From Tulasnella sp. 424 (lineage: Eukaryota; Basidiomycota; Agaricomycetes; Cantharellales; Tulasnellaceae), in the NCBI GenBank assembly GCA_019633425.1, contig WSUB01000098.1, positions 93,314 to 157,313 on the forward strand: a DNA stretch of 64,000 nucleotides, written 5' to 3'. A model generated the notes under the pieces. The model did no database searches, had not been told where the DNA came from, and was given only the letters and a program-made list of their open reading frames with translations. Below are positions 1 through 11,809 of this stretch, piece by piece (position 1 is the first letter of the stretch; each line of letters begins with the position of its first letter). The position numbers and the translations under genes were made by a program.

Positions 1-17
1 TCATCCAGTTAATGTAG

Positions 18-3000
18 TTTATGACGGAGAAGATACCTTTCCATCTCGTCAGCAATTCATCTGCTGTCATATTCCATATCGTGACCCTCAAACTGCCAGC
101 TTACGAACGAGATCCTGCCATTGCAGAGGTGCCGACACTGTCGAAATTGATGCAATTATGTTGGCAAAGAGAGCCCGAATCCAGATTGCAGATGGACGAA
201 TGCATCGACCGTTTGGAGCAAATCGTCAGTACAGCTCCTTTTGAAAAGGATTCCTGTCTAACATTACTCGGATCTAGCTTGAAGGGTTTGAATCAACCCA
301 AATGACTGGAAAGAGTCATCCCCAGCAGCATCGGCCAGAAGAGGCTCCGAGCACATTTCAACCAATGACGACCTCGAGTTTCCCCGTCAACCATCCTCCC
401 GTATCTACCTCCGCCCCTGTAAGTTCATATTCCCCATACATTGCGAAAAGGCTGACGTTTCGCTCGCTTTATTCTGAGTAGTTGAGGGGTCGAGTTGAAG
501 AGGCGCCTGGTGTCGGCTCTCTACAGATACTTCTAGAATATCCACGTCCATCTCCGACAGTCTCTACAGATCTTCCACCACGTTCAGCCGATCCTCGAAA
601 GGATTTGCCTCCTATTCCTGGTCAAGACAGCAAAACGAATGCTGCGACCGCCTCCGATTCGTCGAATGAGCACCGAACAGGCCCCATGCTCGACTTCCAA
701 GCAAAATTCTTCTCAGCAAATGTTACGGAGAACCAACCCAGCTCGTCTCGTTCTAACCCTCTCACGTCTTTCATACCGACCAGATCTTTGTCCTCGGGAA
801 CGGCTAATAAGGCGCCTCGAATTGGCATCAAAAAATTGACAAAGCGTTTACTTCCGTCTTCCAAAAGAAAGACCCAACAAAGCAATAGTCATGATGAGGA
901 ACTGTGGGACTGGGACATTGTCCCCTCGCAGTCACCTGTAGAAACTATCTGGAACACCTCGTCGCGTCCCATTAACAGTGACGCGACCGACCTTGTACGT
1001 TCGACGCTTCGATCCCACTTATGACGCTAGAAATCTGACCTTCACTCATCTGGATTACTCTACAGCGGGACCAACAGATTGATTATATTCTGAAGACACT
1101 TCAGGTACGCTCGTTGCTCTAAAGGCTACGCTGGACTCGGATTTAACTTCTTCGGGAAACCTTTTCGCCAAACAGAGACTCGACAGCTCACAGGAACAGC
1201 ATTTTCAGAGGCAGAGAGACATTTCAGACTACCTGAGTCGACTTGACCGGTGGCTGTCCGGGGCTCCGGTCTTTGGATCACCATCCCAAGGCCTGCAGCC
1301 CATGTACACCGGTCAGCCTACCATCGTTCAGCCCACCTTCTTTACTGGGGTTCCCGCCCTTCAACCCTCGTATAGTATACCCCAGCCCATTTTTGTCGGT
1401 CAGCCTCAGACTATTATAGTTCCAGGCCAGCAGCCTATGCCCTTTATCCCACCGTCGGCCACAATCGTGCAGCCGACAACGGGTCCCGGCTCCAGCCACT
1501 CTTCGATTGCTTCCTACCGGCCGTCCTCTACACCTAGAATCGTCATACAGCAACCGCCTAGAGTCGTCATACAGCAACCGCCTGCCTCAACTGGCACACC
1601 GCCGCCCACGATAATACACATTCCCTCGAATAGGAGTGATTCTCAAACGCCATCACCCAATGTGGCTCAACATTCGGGCGTCGGCTTGAATGCTCCTACT
1701 GTGCACGACCCAATCATCATACAGCAACCGTCCGTCTCACCCGGCATACAACCACCCGCGGTAATACGCATTGGTGATCCTCGAACCCCAACACCCCCGC
1801 CAATCAGACACCTCGAGTACCCAAACTATTCAGTCGCCAGCCTCGAAGGCACCCCCTCCAGCATCGCCAGCCACTTCTCCAGCTACTACTCGGAGGCCTT
1901 CAGTGCAGAACGAACCGGGAGAACCAAAAGATACGCCGCAAGAGCGCGCCCCGCCGATCTTCCCGTTATTCGTAGGTTCAGAGAGAATGAACTCCAGATG
2001 CACGCCTTTGAAGGCAAAGACCATGTCACGATGGGTGTTCTTTCAGAGGCTGGACGTATGGTGAGCTCCGTGCTGCGTGGTTGTCACGCGTCGCAATGCT
2101 TACGAACCTTCAACTTTTTAAGATTGCTGTGAAACCTGTCAACTTTAGATTCGATGGCGGTGAATATGCGTCAGAAAGCGCAATCATGAACGAATTCGAT
2201 GACTGGCTCAGGCTTTGGGGTTCGCTGAGGCATGATAATATCGCGGAGCTGGTGGGAAGCGTCTTTTTCAATGGCACTCCGTCAGTCATCACGTATCGGG
2301 TTGCAAGTGGTAACGTCGGGGACTATCTGAGGGGCAACCCACAGGCTGATAGGCCAAACCTGGTGAGCTGGAGATTGCCTCCCAATGTCCAGTGTACGAG
2401 GGTTGCTCAATGAGATAAACCGACAGCTTCGCCAAGTTGCCGAAGGTCTCCAGTATCTCCATACTAGGCCTGTCGAAATCGTACTACACTCTAACCTGAA
2501 ACCGGTAAGCAATCCCACCGCTATTCGACCTACACTCTTCACACCATCAAACGGCTCACGTTCGGGAATACAGTGCAACATTCTCGTTGAAAATGGAAGA
2601 GTCGAGCTGGGTGATATTGGGATTTTAGAGTTCCTCGAAATGAAAGGTGTCGGAGCTGAGATGCACGGGAAGACGGGAGACGTAAGGTGGACGGCGCCTG
2701 AAGTCCTTGAAGGTCCCGACCGTCAGTGGTGGTCAGATGTATATTCTTTCGGTTGCTTGGCCCTTTGTAAGTCGGCTCCTTCCGGCCTCATATACGAACG
2801 AACACCAACTAGAACCTGCTCTAACGCCGTCATCTCCTCCACAGACATCCTAAAAGATGAAATCCCTTACTCAACTCTAGAAACCGACGTTGCCGTGTCA
2901 AAAGCAATATACCGAGGAGAGCTGCCCGTCAACCGGGATGCAGCTTCCAAACTGCACCCTACCTGGAAGCTCTGCTGGTCGCATGACCCCAAGCGCCGTC

Positions 3001-3108
3001 CAAACATGAGAACGGTTCTCGAATCGGTAAGCAGCAGCATGTGTCCGTTTTGACAGACAACCTGCCCACTAACGATGGCTGGACGTATGATAGCTCGACG
3101 ACTGGTGA
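18..3108 (+). CDS. Tandem kinase-pseudokinase protein, copy A (5' end outside window)
   Basis: This is the 3' part of a paralogue of the gene at 4290-8947. Exons read from splice sites: 18-224, 278-418, 482-994, 1066-1104, 1176-2060, 2123-2362, 2427-2504, 2574-2766, 2845-3026 and 3094-3108, in frame throughout (about 830 codons). The first exon is the end of a canonical kinase C-lobe (MQLCWQREPESRLQMDE). A Ser/Pro-rich linker rich in QQP and PP repeats follows, then a second kinase-like domain. That domain keeps the beta-3 lysine (IAVKPV) but has HSNLKP in place of HRDLKP and LGDIG in place of DFG, so it should be catalytically dead. The linker exon is 295 codons against 459 in copy B. The stop (3106-3108) is reached through an intron with branch site CTAAC. 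The role is inferred to be signalling; partners are unknown. Confidence 0.75.
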
Positions 3109-3231
3109 ACCCGCCCCCAATAAACTTTGGAGCCTTCTGTGTTTTTATCACCTATTCTGTACTATCACTGAAAATCCCCCCACACGTATGAATGAATCTA
3201 TGAAAGAACGAGCCCCAGTACCCTCTGGAGG

Positions 3232-4118
3232 AAGGACTTCCTTCCACCCTGTTTTGGACGTGGCGGGTGGCGGGACAGGTTGAAGCGAATAGCGCCTGGG
3301 GATACTTGCGCTCCCCTTTGAGACTCGGTAAACTCGGCGGTGTCGTAGTCGACGACGAATCGTCCACACGGTATCATCCTCCACCGACGGCCCATCCCCA
3401 GACTGGACCAACGCCTTCTTCAACTTGTCAACCTAATCCTTCTTCCCATTCGTCAGCACAAATACCCTCTCCAAACCAGGATGTAACCTCCCAATCTCCC
3501 TCAGCCTCTTCACGATGTGGTCGATTTCGGACACCTGCTCATGTACAAGTCGTGGTTCTTTCCCCAGCTGAGGTAACCTGACAACGTGTCCGGTGGGGTG
3601 AACCGGTCGAGGAGGAAAGGGAACTGGTTTCACCCTGCGAACGGTTTGATCCGGTCCGCGAGCCAATGGCAGTGCATCTTGAAGTCGCCTCGGCGTAGGT
3701 GCACGGCGATGAGCCCCTTGATGTTCAGTGAGGTGGTGGAGTTTGAGGTGAACGATGGGTCGGAATGCGAGTTGGGGGATTGGAGGGAGCGGGACGAGAG
3801 CACGGAGGATGGTGTTCGGCGGATAAACCCCCCGTGATACGTGGAACGTCGGTCGGGTGTTGAAGATAAAGTTTCGCTCTCCGTAGGAATATCATCACGC
3901 TTTCCATGGAGCAGAGGCGGGTTTCACGGTCCGTCGGGTAGTAGCGGTGGTTCGTTTTGTACGGACTGCGCGGGTCATGTCATGGAAGATAGGAAGATTT
4001 CGACGAACGGCTGCTTGGATCAAGGGTGACCCGGCGAAACGGGGGATGATGGGGGATGAAAATAGTGAAGGCCATACCGAAAGTATCCTTGGACTTGCAA
4101 TGAGCCTAAAATAGCGGG
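3232..4118 (-). pseudogene. O-fucosyltransferase exon-4 fragment (pseudogene)
   Basis: This is a broken minus-strand copy of exon 4 of the gene at 9543-11806. It starts at a deletion junction near 3232 (matching 9787) and stops near 4118 (matching 10695), so exons 1-3 and 5 are absent. Recognisable pieces include LERVFVLTNGKKD and the VKRLREIGRLHPG stretch, but the frame is interrupted by indels and stops, and the region before the HLRRGDF motif has shifted. It cannot encode a working enzyme. It is a by-product of the kinase-gene duplication, and its right end lies about 170 bp upstream of the copy B start, so it may supply part of that promoter. Confidence 0.8.
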
Positions 4119-4192
4119 GCGGGGTCGATCAAGGGTTCCTAGGGATAGCGGACGTTATGAACGTCTTTCACTGTCCCTCTGAGCATTAAGAG

Positions 4193-4200
4193 ATATAAAA
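4193..4200 (+). promoter_or_regulatory. TATA-like box of tandem kinase gene B
   Basis: TATAAAA lies about 90 bp upstream of the proposed ATG at 4290, a usual fungal spacing. No other promoter element is clear in 4119-4289. Confidence 0.45.
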
Positions 4201-4289
4201 TTACAGTCGGTCCCATTCTGGCATCTTCAAGGACCCGCGCGAGGAACGTGATTTAGTTATTCCCAAAATAGTTTGTTTGTGTCCTGTTC

Positions 4290-7200
4290 ATGAGTCATCG
4301 GCGCATACTTCGGGCGGCTAATCGCACTGCTCGCCAATTCGCACACCTACTCTTCCCCACCACCAAATTGCCCAGCTCAAGGATGAATCAGCACAAAAGC
4401 ACGGATGGGCCAGATGTGATCCTTTTGGAGGTGCTTAATTTGTATCTTGAGACTTCCGCTCGTCACACTCTCACACGTCTACCACCGACTACCTAGGCTT
4501 GGCGGCAGCGCATAGCTGCATTTCGTATCCATCCCAATCAGCTCTCTTACATGGATGAAGGAAAGGTGGTCGCCAGCGGTGGTTTTGGTCAAGTAAAAAA
4601 AGCAACTTTCAACGGCCGAACTTCAATGACGGCATCCACAACGGACGGAATAACCGTTGCCGTCAAGACACTGCAAGTACATATTAATGTAGACACGGAA
4701 CGTCTCGAAAAGGTAGAAACTCTTGTACTCTAAGGCTTGTCATCTAAATTAATCTCCATCTGGTCGTAGAGGTTCATGAGGGAAGCATACGTTTGGTCAA
4801 AGCTCCAGAACGATCACATCATCGATTTTCTTGGCTTCTATTTTTCATGTGCTGAAGGGAAAATGGAGGCATTATTAATTTGCCCGTGGATGGAGAACGG
4901 GCAGAGTGTTCGCTATGTCCAACAACAGCGCCTTCCCTCGGTAAAACGCCTGCAGTTGGTGAGCGGACCGTCTATCACGCAGAAAGGCGGGAACGAAGAG
5001 ATCTGATACACTTTTGTGGAATAGCTGTTGGATGCAGCTAAGGGCCTACAATATTTACATTCCTGCGTCCCACCCATTTGCCATGGCGACATCAAGGGCG
5101 TAAGTTCCGATTGGCTCGAACTCATATCTATGGCTCATAAGAATCATCTAGTCCAACGTACTGATAAGGGACGACGGGCGCGCTGCCATCTGCGACTTCG
5201 GTCTGGCTCAAGTTCTCGACGAGGAGTTTGAGCGGCTGGCGAGTCAAACCATCCACCGTGGTACCGTTCGCTGGACCAGTCCCGAACGCCTTGACGATAA
5301 CGGCCCGCTTGCACCATCAAGTGATGTATGGTCCTGGGCATGGTTGATTTGGGAGGTTCGTCCCTATAAGAAAGACTGTGCAGCTGAAACAGAGATTCAT
5401 CCAGTTAATGTAGTTTATGACGGAGAAGATACCTTTCCATCTCGTCAGCAATTCATCTGCTGTCATATTCCATATCGTGACCCTCAAACTTCCCGCTTAC
5501 GAACGAGACTCCGCCATTGCAGAGGTGCCGACATTGTCGAAGCTTATGCAATTATGTTGGCAAAGAGAGCCCGAATCCAGATTGCAGATGGACGAATGCA
5601 TCGACCGTTTAGAGCAAATCGTCAGTACAACTCCCTTCGAAGAGGATTCTTGTCTAACACAATCTGGATCTAGCTTGAAGGGTTTGAGCCACCCAAAATG
5701 ACTGGAAAGGGTCATCTCCAGCAGGATCACTCGGAAGAGGCTCCGAGCCCATTTCAACCCATGATGACCACGAGCTTCTTAGCCCAAACGACTCCCGTGA
5801 CTACCTTCGTCCCATTAAGTTCATATTCTCCGAACGTTGCGGAAAAGTCGAGGGCACTGGTCGAAGAATTACCTGGTATTAGTTCTCTACAGTTACACCT
5901 CGGACCTCAACCTTTGTCTCCGATGGTATCTACAGGTCGCCCACCACGTCCAGCCAATCTTCGCCAGGATTTCCCTCCGATTCCTGGCCAAGACAGCAAA
6001 ACGTATGCTGGCACGGCCTCCGATTCGTCGAACGAGCAACCCAAAGGCCCCATACCTGATCTACCAGTGAAAATCTTTTCAGCAAATGCTACGGACGTCC
6101 AACCCAGCTCGTCTCGTCCCAACCCTTTCACCTCTTCTACACCGACCAGATCGTCGTCTTTGGGAACGGCCAATCAGGCGCCTCGAAATGGTAGCAAGAG
6201 GTTGACAAAGCCTTTACTTCCGTCTTCCGAAAGGAAGACCCAACAAAGGAATGGTCATAATGAGGAACTATGGGACTGGGATATTGTACCATCGCCGGCA
6301 CCTTTAGAAACTCCCTTGAACGCCTCCGAGTCCGACTCGTCGCGTCCTATGAACAGTGATGTAGCCGACCTTGTACGTTCGCATTCGACGCTTTGACCAC
6401 GCTCGAAATTCGACCTTTACTCATCATCAACACTTTACAGCGGGACCAACAGATTGATTATATTCTGAGGACACTTCGGGTGCGCTCGTTGCTCACAAGT
6501 CTACGCTGGACTCGGATTTAACCTCTTCGGGAAACCTTTCCGCCAAACAGAGACTCGAAAGCTCACAGGAACAGCATTCCCAGAGACAGAAAGACATTTC
6601 AAATTACCTGACCCGATTTAACCGGTGGATATCTGGGGCTCCGGTCTTTGGATCCCCAGATGTTTCTTACCAGGGCCAGCCCGTTCCGGGATACACTGGC
6701 CAGCCTGCCTTCGTTACATTCCCAACTCCAGCCCAGATTTCCCCTGCCGTTACTGGGGCTCCCGTCTTTGAACCGCCAGCTCAGCCCTTTGGAATCCCCG
6801 GCGCGCCTTCTTCCATCGTTCCGGGTGCGCCTGCACCCTTTATCCCGCCTCAGGCTGTCGGTCAGCCCTTCGGGATTCTCCCTGATCAGCCTTCTTCCAT
6901 CATGGAAAATTGGCCTGTACCCTTTATCCCGCCTGGGGTCGCTAGTTCCGTGACAGGCCAGCAGCCTATGCCCTTTATCCCGCAGCCGGTCACAAAGCCG
7001 GCAGCGGGTCCCGGCTCCAGCCACTCTTCGATTGCTTTCTACCGTCCGTCCTCTACACCCAGAACGGGTCATCCAATCGTCATACAGCAACCGCCTGGTC
7101 CAACAGGAGGCATACAGCCACCCGCGATAATACGTATTCCCTCGAACAGGAGTGATTCTCGAATACCATCACCCCATGTGTCCCAGTATACAGGCGTCGC

Positions 7201-8947
7201 CTTGAATGCTCCAGTCGCACGCGACCCAATCATCATACAGCAACCAACCGGCATACGACCACTGGAAGGAGTGGCTGACATCAGTGACTCTAGAACATTA
7301 TCACCCCATGTGGACCAGCATATAGGCGTCGTCTTGACTGATTCAGTTGAGCGCCACCAAACCATCATACAGCTACCGCCCGTCTCACCGGGCATACAGC
7401 CGCCCACGATAATACGCATTGGTGATTCTCGAATGCCATCTCCGTCCGGCTCAACTGGCATGCGACCACCCATGGTAATACACATCCCCTCGAACAAGAG
7501 TGACTCTAGCACGCCATCAAGCGTCCGTGCACGGAGGATACTAAGCGTCGAGTCCGCACCTGCTGAATACCCAACCGTCTTACAGCAACCAACCGGCATA
7601 CGACCACTGGAAGGAGTGGCTGATATCAGTGACTCTAGAACGCCATCATCACGTGTGTCTCAGAGCGTCTTGCTTGTTGAAAGTGGTCCGGTCGCGAGCC
7701 ACCGCAGTGGCCAACCCGCCATCGCCTCCACACCATACACCAGCGCTAGCTACCCGTTAGCCTCAAGTGCAAAAGAAATCGAGAGAAACGGAAGATACCG
7801 AAGAGCTCGCCCCATCAGGACAGGTCTTCCCTTTATTCGTAGGTTCAGTGAGAATGAACTCCAGATGCACGCGTTTGAAGGCAAAGACCAAGCCACGATG
7901 GGTATTCTTTCAGAGGCTGGACGTATGGTGAGCTCCGTGCTGCGTGGTTGTCACACGTCGCAATGCTTACGAACCTTTGACGTTTTAAGATTGCTGTTAA
8001 ACCTGTCAACTTTGCATCCGATGGCGGTGGACATGCGTCAGAAAGCGCAATCATGGACGAATTCGATGACTGGCTCAGGCTTTGGGGTTCGCTGAGGCAC
8101 GATAACATCGCGGAGCTGGTGGGAAGCGTTTTTTTCAATGGCATTCCTTCAGTCATCACGTATCGGGTTGCAAGTGGCAACGTCGAGGACTATCTAAAGG
8201 GTAACCCACAGGCTGATAGGCCAAACCTGGTGAGCTCGAGATTGGCTCTCAATGTTCAGTGTACGAGGGGTTGCTTAATGAAATAAATTCGACAGCTTCG
8301 CCAAGTTGCCGAAGGCCTCAAGCATCTCCATACTAGGCCCGCCGAAATCAGACACTCTAACCTGAAGCCGGTAAACAATTCCCACTGCTACATCCCTTAC
8401 ACCACCAGACGACTGACGTTTGTAAAATACAGAGCAACATTCTCGTTGAAAATGGAAGAGTCGAGCTGGGTGATATTGGGATTTTAGAGTTCCTCGAAAT
8501 GAAAGGTGTCGGAGCTGAGATGCACGGGAAGACGGGAGACGTAAGGTGGACAGCGCCTGAAGTCCTTGAAGGGCCCGACCGACAGTGGTGGTCGGACGTT
8601 TATTCTTTCGGTTGCTTGGCCCTCTGTAAGACACGAACGAACACCGACTAGGACCTGCCCTAACGCCGTCATCTCCTCCACAGTCATCCTAAGAGATGAA
8701 ATCCCTTACTCAACTCTAGAAACCGACGTTGCCGTGTCAAAAGCAATATACCGAGGGGATCTGCCTGTCAACCGAGATGCAGCTTCCAGACTTCACCCTA
8801 CCTGGAAGCTCTGCTGGTCGCATGACCCCAAGCGCCGTCCAAACATGAGAACGGTTCTCGAATCGGTAAGCAGCAGCATATCTCCGTTTTGACAGACAAC
8901 CGGCCCGCTGACGATGGCTGGACGTATGATAGCTCGAGGACTGGTGA
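4290..8947 (+). CDS. Tandem kinase-pseudokinase protein, copy B (complete)
   Basis: Fourteen exons join in frame to about 1283 codons: 4290-4430, 4497-4712, 4770-4958, 5025-5099, 5152-5355, 5414-5620, 5674-6372, 6441-6479, 6551-7927, 7990-8229, 8296-8370, 8433-8625, 8684-8865, 8933-8947. The N-terminal TKL-like kinase domain (about residues 60-340) has a glycine loop ASGGFGQV, VAVK lysine, HGDIKGSN catalytic loop, CDFG metal site and a WTSPE activation segment. A linker of about 700 residues, rich in Ser and Pro, contains a short predicted helix (DQQIDYILRTL) and internal repeats. The C-terminal kinase-like domain keeps IAVKPV and DIG but has HSNLKP, with catalytic Asp replaced by Asn, and no glycine loop, so it is a predicted pseudokinase. 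The layout recalls Janus kinases in reverse order. The start could also be the in-frame ATG at 4383. Confidence 0.8.
7241..7641 (+). repeat. Internal coding repeat in the proline-rich linker
   Basis: A 56-base block at 7241-7296 recurs at 7586-7641 with one mismatch and in the same frame, 115 codons apart. It encodes QQPTGIRPLEGVADISDSRT. Looser relatives (IIQQP, PPxIIRIPSNRSDSxxPS) fill the rest of the linker in both gene copies, which explains the different linker lengths. Confidence 0.85.
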
Positions 8948-9542
8948 ACCCAATCAACTTTGAAGCCTTCTGTTTTTTATCGCTTATTCTGTACTCCCAC
9001 CCAAAGTCCCCCACACGTATGAATGAATCTATGAAAGAACGGAGCCCCAGTACCCTTTAGAGGACTGGTGTGCCGCCGTTCTCTGGTAAATCTCCTGTGA
9101 TTAATAATGGCTACACACAAGATAGTTTCGCAAACCGAAGGGTGAGAGCGAGGGACGTAAGACGGGTGATGACGAAACGGGAACTATGTAGGAGTATGTA
9201 GTGCGAGGAACCGAGGAACCATTGCGCAGGGGGAAAAAGCGCTCCCTGAAAACAGAAAACAGGAAAAAAAGCGAGAACCGTAAAAACAGGAAAAAAGACA
9301 AGGACTAAAAAAACGTTGAAATGAAGGCGAGCGCGAAAAAAAAAAGTGAAGGTACAGATGCGGCGAACAAAAAGGGGGGGCCGTTGATGAAAAGAGTCCG
9401 TGCGAGATAGAGGTGTGCGAGGAGTACAGGAGGATTAAGGGAGGAGGGGGTGGGGTTGGGCGAGCGGCTGACAGTCCAGCAACCGGGAGACTCGCCCAAT
9501 GGAGAGAATGCTAAGGAAAACAACATCGAATGGGACAACGGT
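8948..9542. other. Convergent intergenic region
   Basis: This is the 3' flank of kinase gene B and of the fucosyltransferase gene, which converge here. It is purine-rich, with several A runs between 9230 and 9400. I see no gene in it. Confidence 0.5.
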
Positions 9543-11806
9543 TCACCAATACCGGATATTCTCAATTGGTGTGCTATCGGATAACCGCAGCATAACGATA
9601 TTGCTCGTCAGACTTGAGAACTAAAATAAAAAAGTGTTTTCAGCTCAGAAACAGCTCTCGGCTCCCCCAAAAGCATCGAAAACAACTTACGCCGTTCCCG
9701 AGGAAGACTTCTGCCCTTCTGGCAATCTCCATATCCACGGCTTGGTCGATCTCCCTTTCCGTCCAGAATAGCTGGAGGTCTTTACTGGTAAGGACTTCTT
9801 TCCATCCTGCTTTGGACGTGGCTGGTGGCGGGACGGGTTGGACGCGGATAGCACCTGGGGGTACGCCATCCGTACTCGGCCCATCTCCTTCAGTGTTTGG
9901 TAAACTCGGCGGTGTCGTAGTCGACGACGAATCGTCCACAACCTCCACCACCGGGCCATCCCCAGACTGCACCAACGCCGCCTTCAACTTATCAACCCAA
10001 TCCTTCTTCCCATTCGTCAACACGAAAACCCTCTCCAATCCAGGATGCAACCTCCGAATCTCCCTCAACCTCCGCACGATATGGTCGATTTCGGGCCAAC
10101 ACCTGCTCATGTACAAGTCGTGGTTCTTCCCGCGGCTTAGGTAACCTGGCAACGTTTCCGGGGGTGTGAACCGGTCGAGGAGGAATGGGAACTGGTTCCA
10201 CCCTGCGAAGGGCTCGATCCGGTCCGCGAGCCAGTGGCAGTGCATCTTGAAGTCGCCTCGGCGCAGGTGCACGGCGATGAGCCCCTTGATGGTCGGTGAG
10301 GTGGTCGAGTTTGAGGTGAAGGATGGGTCGGAGTGCGGGTTGGAGGATTGGAGGGAGAGGGACGAGAGAGCGGGGGATGGTGGTCGGCGGTTAGCCCCCG
10401 CGTGATACGTGGAACGTCGGTCCGGTGTTGAAGATAAAGCTTCGCTCTCGGTGGGGATATCATCTCGCTTTCGAAGGAGTTGAGGTGGGTTTCGCACTTC
10501 GTCGGGTAGTAGCGGGGGTTCGTCTTGAACGGACTGCGCGGGTCGGTCATGGAAGATGGGAAGGTTCCGATGAACGGCTGCTTGGATCAAGGGCGACCAG
10601 GCGAATCGGGTGATAATGGGGGATAGAGATAGGGAAGGCCATACTGAAAGTACCCTTGGACTTGCGATGAGCCTAAAATTAGCGGGGGTGGGGGGCGTGT
10701 CGTCAGCACCCCAATATTTCCACTTCCGCAGCCAAGGCCGGAGTGAGAGCAAAAAATAGCAACAACAACTCACTCGAAGTCAAAGATCGTCGGACCCGTC
10801 ACTTCGACGCATAGATCCTCAATACCCTTCAACAGCTCAGCCCAATGGTCCAAAATAACTCGTCCCTCGGACCGAGAATCCACCTTCCATTTCGCATGTT
10901 CCTTGGCGACGTCCAAAATGGTTCTCTTGGAAGGTGGACACACTTTCTCCCACCAATCCACGTTGACCGCTCTCGGAGTCGGATCCCCTTTTGCAAAGCT
11001 GCCTCCAGCGGTCGGACCGCTGATGAACACGTTGAGCGGGATTCGAGAAGATCGCCAGCTTCGGCCATCTAACACCGCGTTGGCTTTCGTCTTTGCGTCC
11101 CATGTGTAAGGTTGGAAGACATATGCCCGTTGGGATAGGTAGGATATGTGTGAGAGTAAGAGGCTGAGGAGGCGGGAGACATTAGCCGTGTTCTTGACGC
11201 CGAAGCGAGATGAGGTTTCAACCCGTCGCCGCCTAGACGGCGCCCGCTTGCCGATACGAACAACAACAGGAACGGTTATACTCACATTTCCTGCAGCTGG
11301 TTGTTCAGCCCGTATCCCCATGCTTGATTAGAAAACATAACGTATCTCCTGACGAAAGAAACGTGTCTGGCGATGAGAGTGCTGTCCAAATGGGAACTGC
11401 CAAGGACCCTTAAGAGCGCTTACCCGTTTGGCCCTTCGGGAAATTCCAACGAGGAGTTGTGCTGCGGTAGGCGATCCTCCCATGCAAAGTACTCGTCGTA
11501 CTCTGGGACGTTAGGAACCCCGTAAACGAACTCGTCCACGACGTAAATTCGGAAAACGAAGTGGTATATGATGAACGCCAAGCCGAAGAGAACAATGGGG
11601 ACGAAAGCCAACGTCGCTACCGCCGCGTTGCTCCGTAACCGGACGCGATGGTATCCATACGATATTGATGAGCGGTTCCGGGTATGGGACGGTCTTGGGC
11701 GGGTTGAGGATGTCGGTGATTCGGTTGGGGATCCGAGGAGCTCGTAGTTGGTGCCGATTGGGGCCGCTGGCGCTGCTGCGGGTCGTATGGACTTGAGCCA
11801 GTCCAT
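9543..11806 (-). CDS. GDP-fucose protein O-fucosyltransferase-like protein
   Basis: Five minus-strand exons join in frame to about 631 aa: 11806-11424, 11348-11286, 11163-10774, 10672-9691, 9620-9543. The protein looks like a type II membrane protein. A cytosolic Ser/Pro/Arg N-tail is followed by one membrane segment near residues 61-83 (AAVATLAFVPIVLFGLAFII) and a lumenal domain. Family motifs in order are GLNNQLQE, QRAYVFQPYTW, the GPTAGG loop, LSVWPSLSLSPI, IAVHLRRGDF (the donor-sugar binding arginine motif of the O-FucT fold) and RAEVFLGNGFSSLTSN at the end. It is expected to transfer a sugar from a nucleotide donor in the secretory pathway; the acceptor is unknown. A Ser/Pro insert separates WPSLS from HLRRGDF. 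The ATG at 11806 is the first in frame. Confidence 0.88.
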
Positions 11807-11809
11807 CAA

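Larger units (their letters stand above)
1..4118. repeat. Segmental tandem duplication, unit 1
   Basis: This stretch aligns along its length with about 5397-10695. It covers the kinase C-terminus, linker, pseudokinase and the inner part of the O-fucosyltransferase gene. Compared with unit 2, the bases matching 9050-9786 are missing, so the kinase 3' flank joins directly to fucosyltransferase exon 4 near 3232. Homology ends near 4118, just past the exon-4 acceptor of the parent gene. The left end lies outside the window. Confidence 0.85.
5397..10695. repeat. Segmental tandem duplication, unit 2
   Basis: This is the second copy of the duplication seen at 1-4118. Unlike unit 1 it keeps 9050-9786, including fucosyltransferase exon 5 and the end of exon 4. 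The upstream half of kinase gene B (4290-5396) presumably also belongs to the unit, but its partner lies outside the window. Confidence 0.85.

Noticed and set aside
3148..3423. Several minus-strand frames that might be read as a small gene
   Set aside because: They match fucosyltransferase exon 4 in broken frames and belong to the pseudogene fragment.
6599..7090. A 163-codon minus-strand frame opposite the linker
   Set aside because: Antisense shadow of the proline-rich linker repeats; the plus frame is joined to kinase domains on both sides.
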